Assembly: GCA_003561325.1 (NCBI GenBank) | Contig: PWWY01000193.1 | Span: 1-6,926, forward strand | Reading direction: 5' to 3' | Origin: Syntrophomonadaceae bacterium | GTDB taxonomy: Bacteria > Bacillota > Dethiobacteria > DTU022 > UBA8154 | Length of the DNA: 6,926 bases | Shown: piece by piece, positions 6,179 through 6,926 of the stretch | Position numbering within the stretch: position 1 is the stretch's first letter | Layout: the number at the start of each line of letters is the position of its first letter | Translations under genes and position numbers: made by a program | Notes under the pieces: model-generated | What the model saw: the letters and a program-made list of their open reading frames with translations, nothing else | What the model was told of the DNA's origin: nothing | Databases searched by the model: none

Positions 6179-6596
6179 ATCCCAGGTTTTTTCCAGTGGT
6201 TGTAATGGAGAGCCGGCCGTGCTTTACGCCCTTAGCGCTGATCAGGCGCTCCGCGATTCTTCTTACTTCCCGGGCGGCCCCTTTCACGGCAAGCACTTCC
6301 AGGCAGTTGTGGTGATCCAGGTGCAAGTGCATGGTGGAGAGGATCAGATCGTGAAAACTGTGCTGCACTTCCAGCAGGAGTTCGCTTAAACCCCGAACGT
6401 GGTGGTCGTAGATCAGCGTTACCGTCCCTGCCACTTCCTCTTCGTCTTTTTCCCACGCTAACTCAACCATCTGATTGCGGATCAAATCCCGGATGGCTTC
6501 CGAGCGGTTGCTGTATCCTTTTTCCCCGATAATTTTATCGAATTGAACCAATAATCCCTTGTTAATCGAAACCCCAAAGCGGACCAGGCTGCTCAT
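6177..6596 (-). CDS. nikR: Nickel-responsive transcriptional regulator NikR
   Basis: NikR is a tetrameric repressor that binds DNA through an N-terminal ribbon-helix-helix domain when nickel fills its C-terminal ACT-like domain; it usually controls nickel uptake genes. The 139-residue product matches the family length. Residues 4-11 give the DNA-contacting strand (LVRFGVSI), and YSNRSEAIRDLIR follows at 28-40. The square-planar nickel set His79, His90, His92 and Cys98 has exactly the family spacing (H-x10-H-x-H-x5-C). KGVKHGRL near the C terminus is also conserved. ATG (bases 6596-6594) has GGAGGT 5 nt upstream (6607-6602). The gene is convergent with prmC and divergent from the truncated gene at 6890, which is a candidate target. 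No nickel transporter or nickel enzyme gene is visible in the window. Confidence 0.96.
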   Translation of the reverse strand: MSSLVRFGVSINKGLLVQFDKIIGEKGYSNRSEAIRDLIRNQMVELAWEKDEEEVAGTVTLIYDHHVRGLSELLLEVQHSFHDLILSTMHLHLDHHNCLEVLAVKGAAREVRRIAERLISAKGVKHGRLSITTTGKNLG

Positions 6597-6629
6597 GTTT
6601 CACCTCCAGCGGGTTATTTTATTGACGTT

Positions 6630-6638
6630 ATTATACCA
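6630..6638 (-). promoter_or_regulatory. nikR promoter, extended -10 type
   Basis: On the minus strand TGGTATAAT gives a perfect -10 box (TATAAT, bases 6635-6630) preceded by TG at the extended position (6638-6637). No good -35 box is seen at 16-18 bp, which is acceptable for an extended -10 promoter or for a regulated one. Transcription would start near 6623, leaving a short leader of about 25 nt before ATG 6596. Two GTTATT copies (plus strand 6613-6618 and 6627-6632) flank the start point. Confidence 0.65.
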
Positions 6639-6692
6639 TATTTCCTTTCCGGCGCACCGGGGCAGACAGCAAGTGCGACGTTGTCTTCCAGG

Positions 6693-6866
6693 CCGCAAAT
6701 CCCTTATCCGGGGGTGAACAGGGGAATAAGGGTTTATTCCTGAGCAAGCGTGATCGCAAAGTTAGAAAATTGCGGATTTGGTTTTTCCTACAGTACTTTC
6801 TCCATCTAAAAAAGGGAAAAAACCGCTGCGTAGAGAATCAACTAATTGAAAACAGTATCGGTTCTC
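6693..6866 (+). promoter_or_regulatory. Structured leader candidate before the gene at 6890
   Basis: Several stems are possible. CCGCAA (6693-6698) and CGCAA (6755-6759) compete for the same TTGCGG (6770-6775). GGTTTTT (6780-6786) pairs with AAAAACC (6818-6824), extended by CC/GG across a bulged A. GAGAATC (6833-6839) pairs with GGTTCTC (6860-6866, one G-T pair). TTCTCC at 6798-6803 is complementary to GGAGAA at 6877-6882, the ribosome binding region of the next gene. I do not recognise a known riboswitch class. No convincing promoter for the plus strand was found here, so it is not certain that all of this is transcribed. Confidence 0.35.
6701..6732. repeat. Inverted repeat, candidate operator
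   Basis: CCCTTAT (6701-6707) and ATAAGGG (6726-6732) form a perfect 7-bp dyad with an 18-bp spacer. It lies between the nikR promoter and the divergent gene at 6890. Paired half-sites with a long spacer are the known form of NikR operators (in Escherichia coli GTATGA-N16-TCATAC), but the sequence differs and the half-site centres are 25 bp apart, more than the usual 21-22. It could equally be an RNA hairpin, since an inner CC/GG pair with one bulged base would extend the stem. Confidence 0.35.
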
Positions 6867-6889
6867 AGGTTCGGGGGGAGAAGCCTTTT

Positions 6890-6926
6890 ATGAACTGGTT
6901 CATTGCGATTGGCATGCTCGGGGGGC
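6890..6926 (+). CDS. Start of an unidentified, probably membrane, protein (truncated by window end)
   Basis: Twelve codons are visible, giving MNWFIAIGMLGG, a hydrophobic N terminus that suits a first membrane segment or signal peptide. ATG 6890 has a good ribosome binding site in the G-rich run at 6873-6880 (GGGGAG), 9 nt upstream. The gene is divergent from nikR and would be a natural candidate for NikR control, such as a metal transporter, but twelve residues are too few to name a family. It does not look like the start of CbiM-type transporters. Confidence 0.55.
   Translation, partial: MNWFIAIGMLGG

Noticed and set aside
6750..6780. Possible c-di-GMP (GEMM-I) riboswitch, because of the word CGCAAAG
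   Set aside because: Only that short word matches; the rest of the conserved core and the tetraloop/receptor elements are absent.
1..6926. Mobile elements, CRISPR repeats, tRNA or rRNA genes
   Set aside because: No transposase, terminal repeats, regularly spaced repeats or tRNA-like cloverleaf were seen on either strand by eye.

Overview
The window is a stretch of chromosome from a bacterium that is most likely a Firmicute of the class Clostridia, resembling the Desulfotomaculum/Pelotomaculum/Moorella group. The reasons are the gene order (glpX, rho, rpmE, a DUF1385/YqhQ gene, prfA, prmC), strong AGGAGGTGA-type ribosome binding sites, frequent GTG and TTG starts, and sigma-A-like promoters with an extended -10. 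This is inferred from gene content and style; no database was searched. Nothing suggests a phage, transposon, CRISPR array or recent transfer.

Positions 1-1369: the 3' end of class II fructose-1,6-bisphosphatase (glpX), then a complete CaCA-family cation exchanger gene not usually expected between glpX and rho. Its start is odd: a perfect Shine-Dalgarno lies about 50 nt upstream, separated from the start by a strong hairpin. Positions 1390-2634: transcription terminator Rho, complete, with all ATPase motifs. Positions 2635-3133: an intergenic stretch with a possible terminator, a very good promoter, then rpmE (ribosomal protein L31, zinc-binding form) closed by a textbook intrinsic terminator, so rpmE looks like its own transcription unit.

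Positions 3199-6151: yqhQ (DUF1385 membrane protein), prfA (release factor 1) and prmC (release factor glutamine methyltransferase). yqhQ and prfA overlap by ATGA. RF1 terminates translation at UAA/UAG, and PrmC methylates the glutamine of its GGQ motif, so enzyme and substrate are encoded side by side. The role of YqhQ is unknown.

Positions 6177-6926: nikR, a nickel-responsive ribbon-helix-helix repressor, lies on the minus strand, convergent with prmC. Upstream of it is an intergenic region of 293 nt holding the nikR promoter, an inverted repeat that might be an operator, and several mutually exclusive hairpins. These precede a second gene, divergent from nikR, of which only 12 codons are visible.

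Most of the window is ordinary housekeeping DNA and I see no new multi-gene system. The points most worth a second look are the leader upstream of the truncated gene at the right edge, the hairpin-bridged ribosome binding site of the exchanger gene, and the leader of rpmE.
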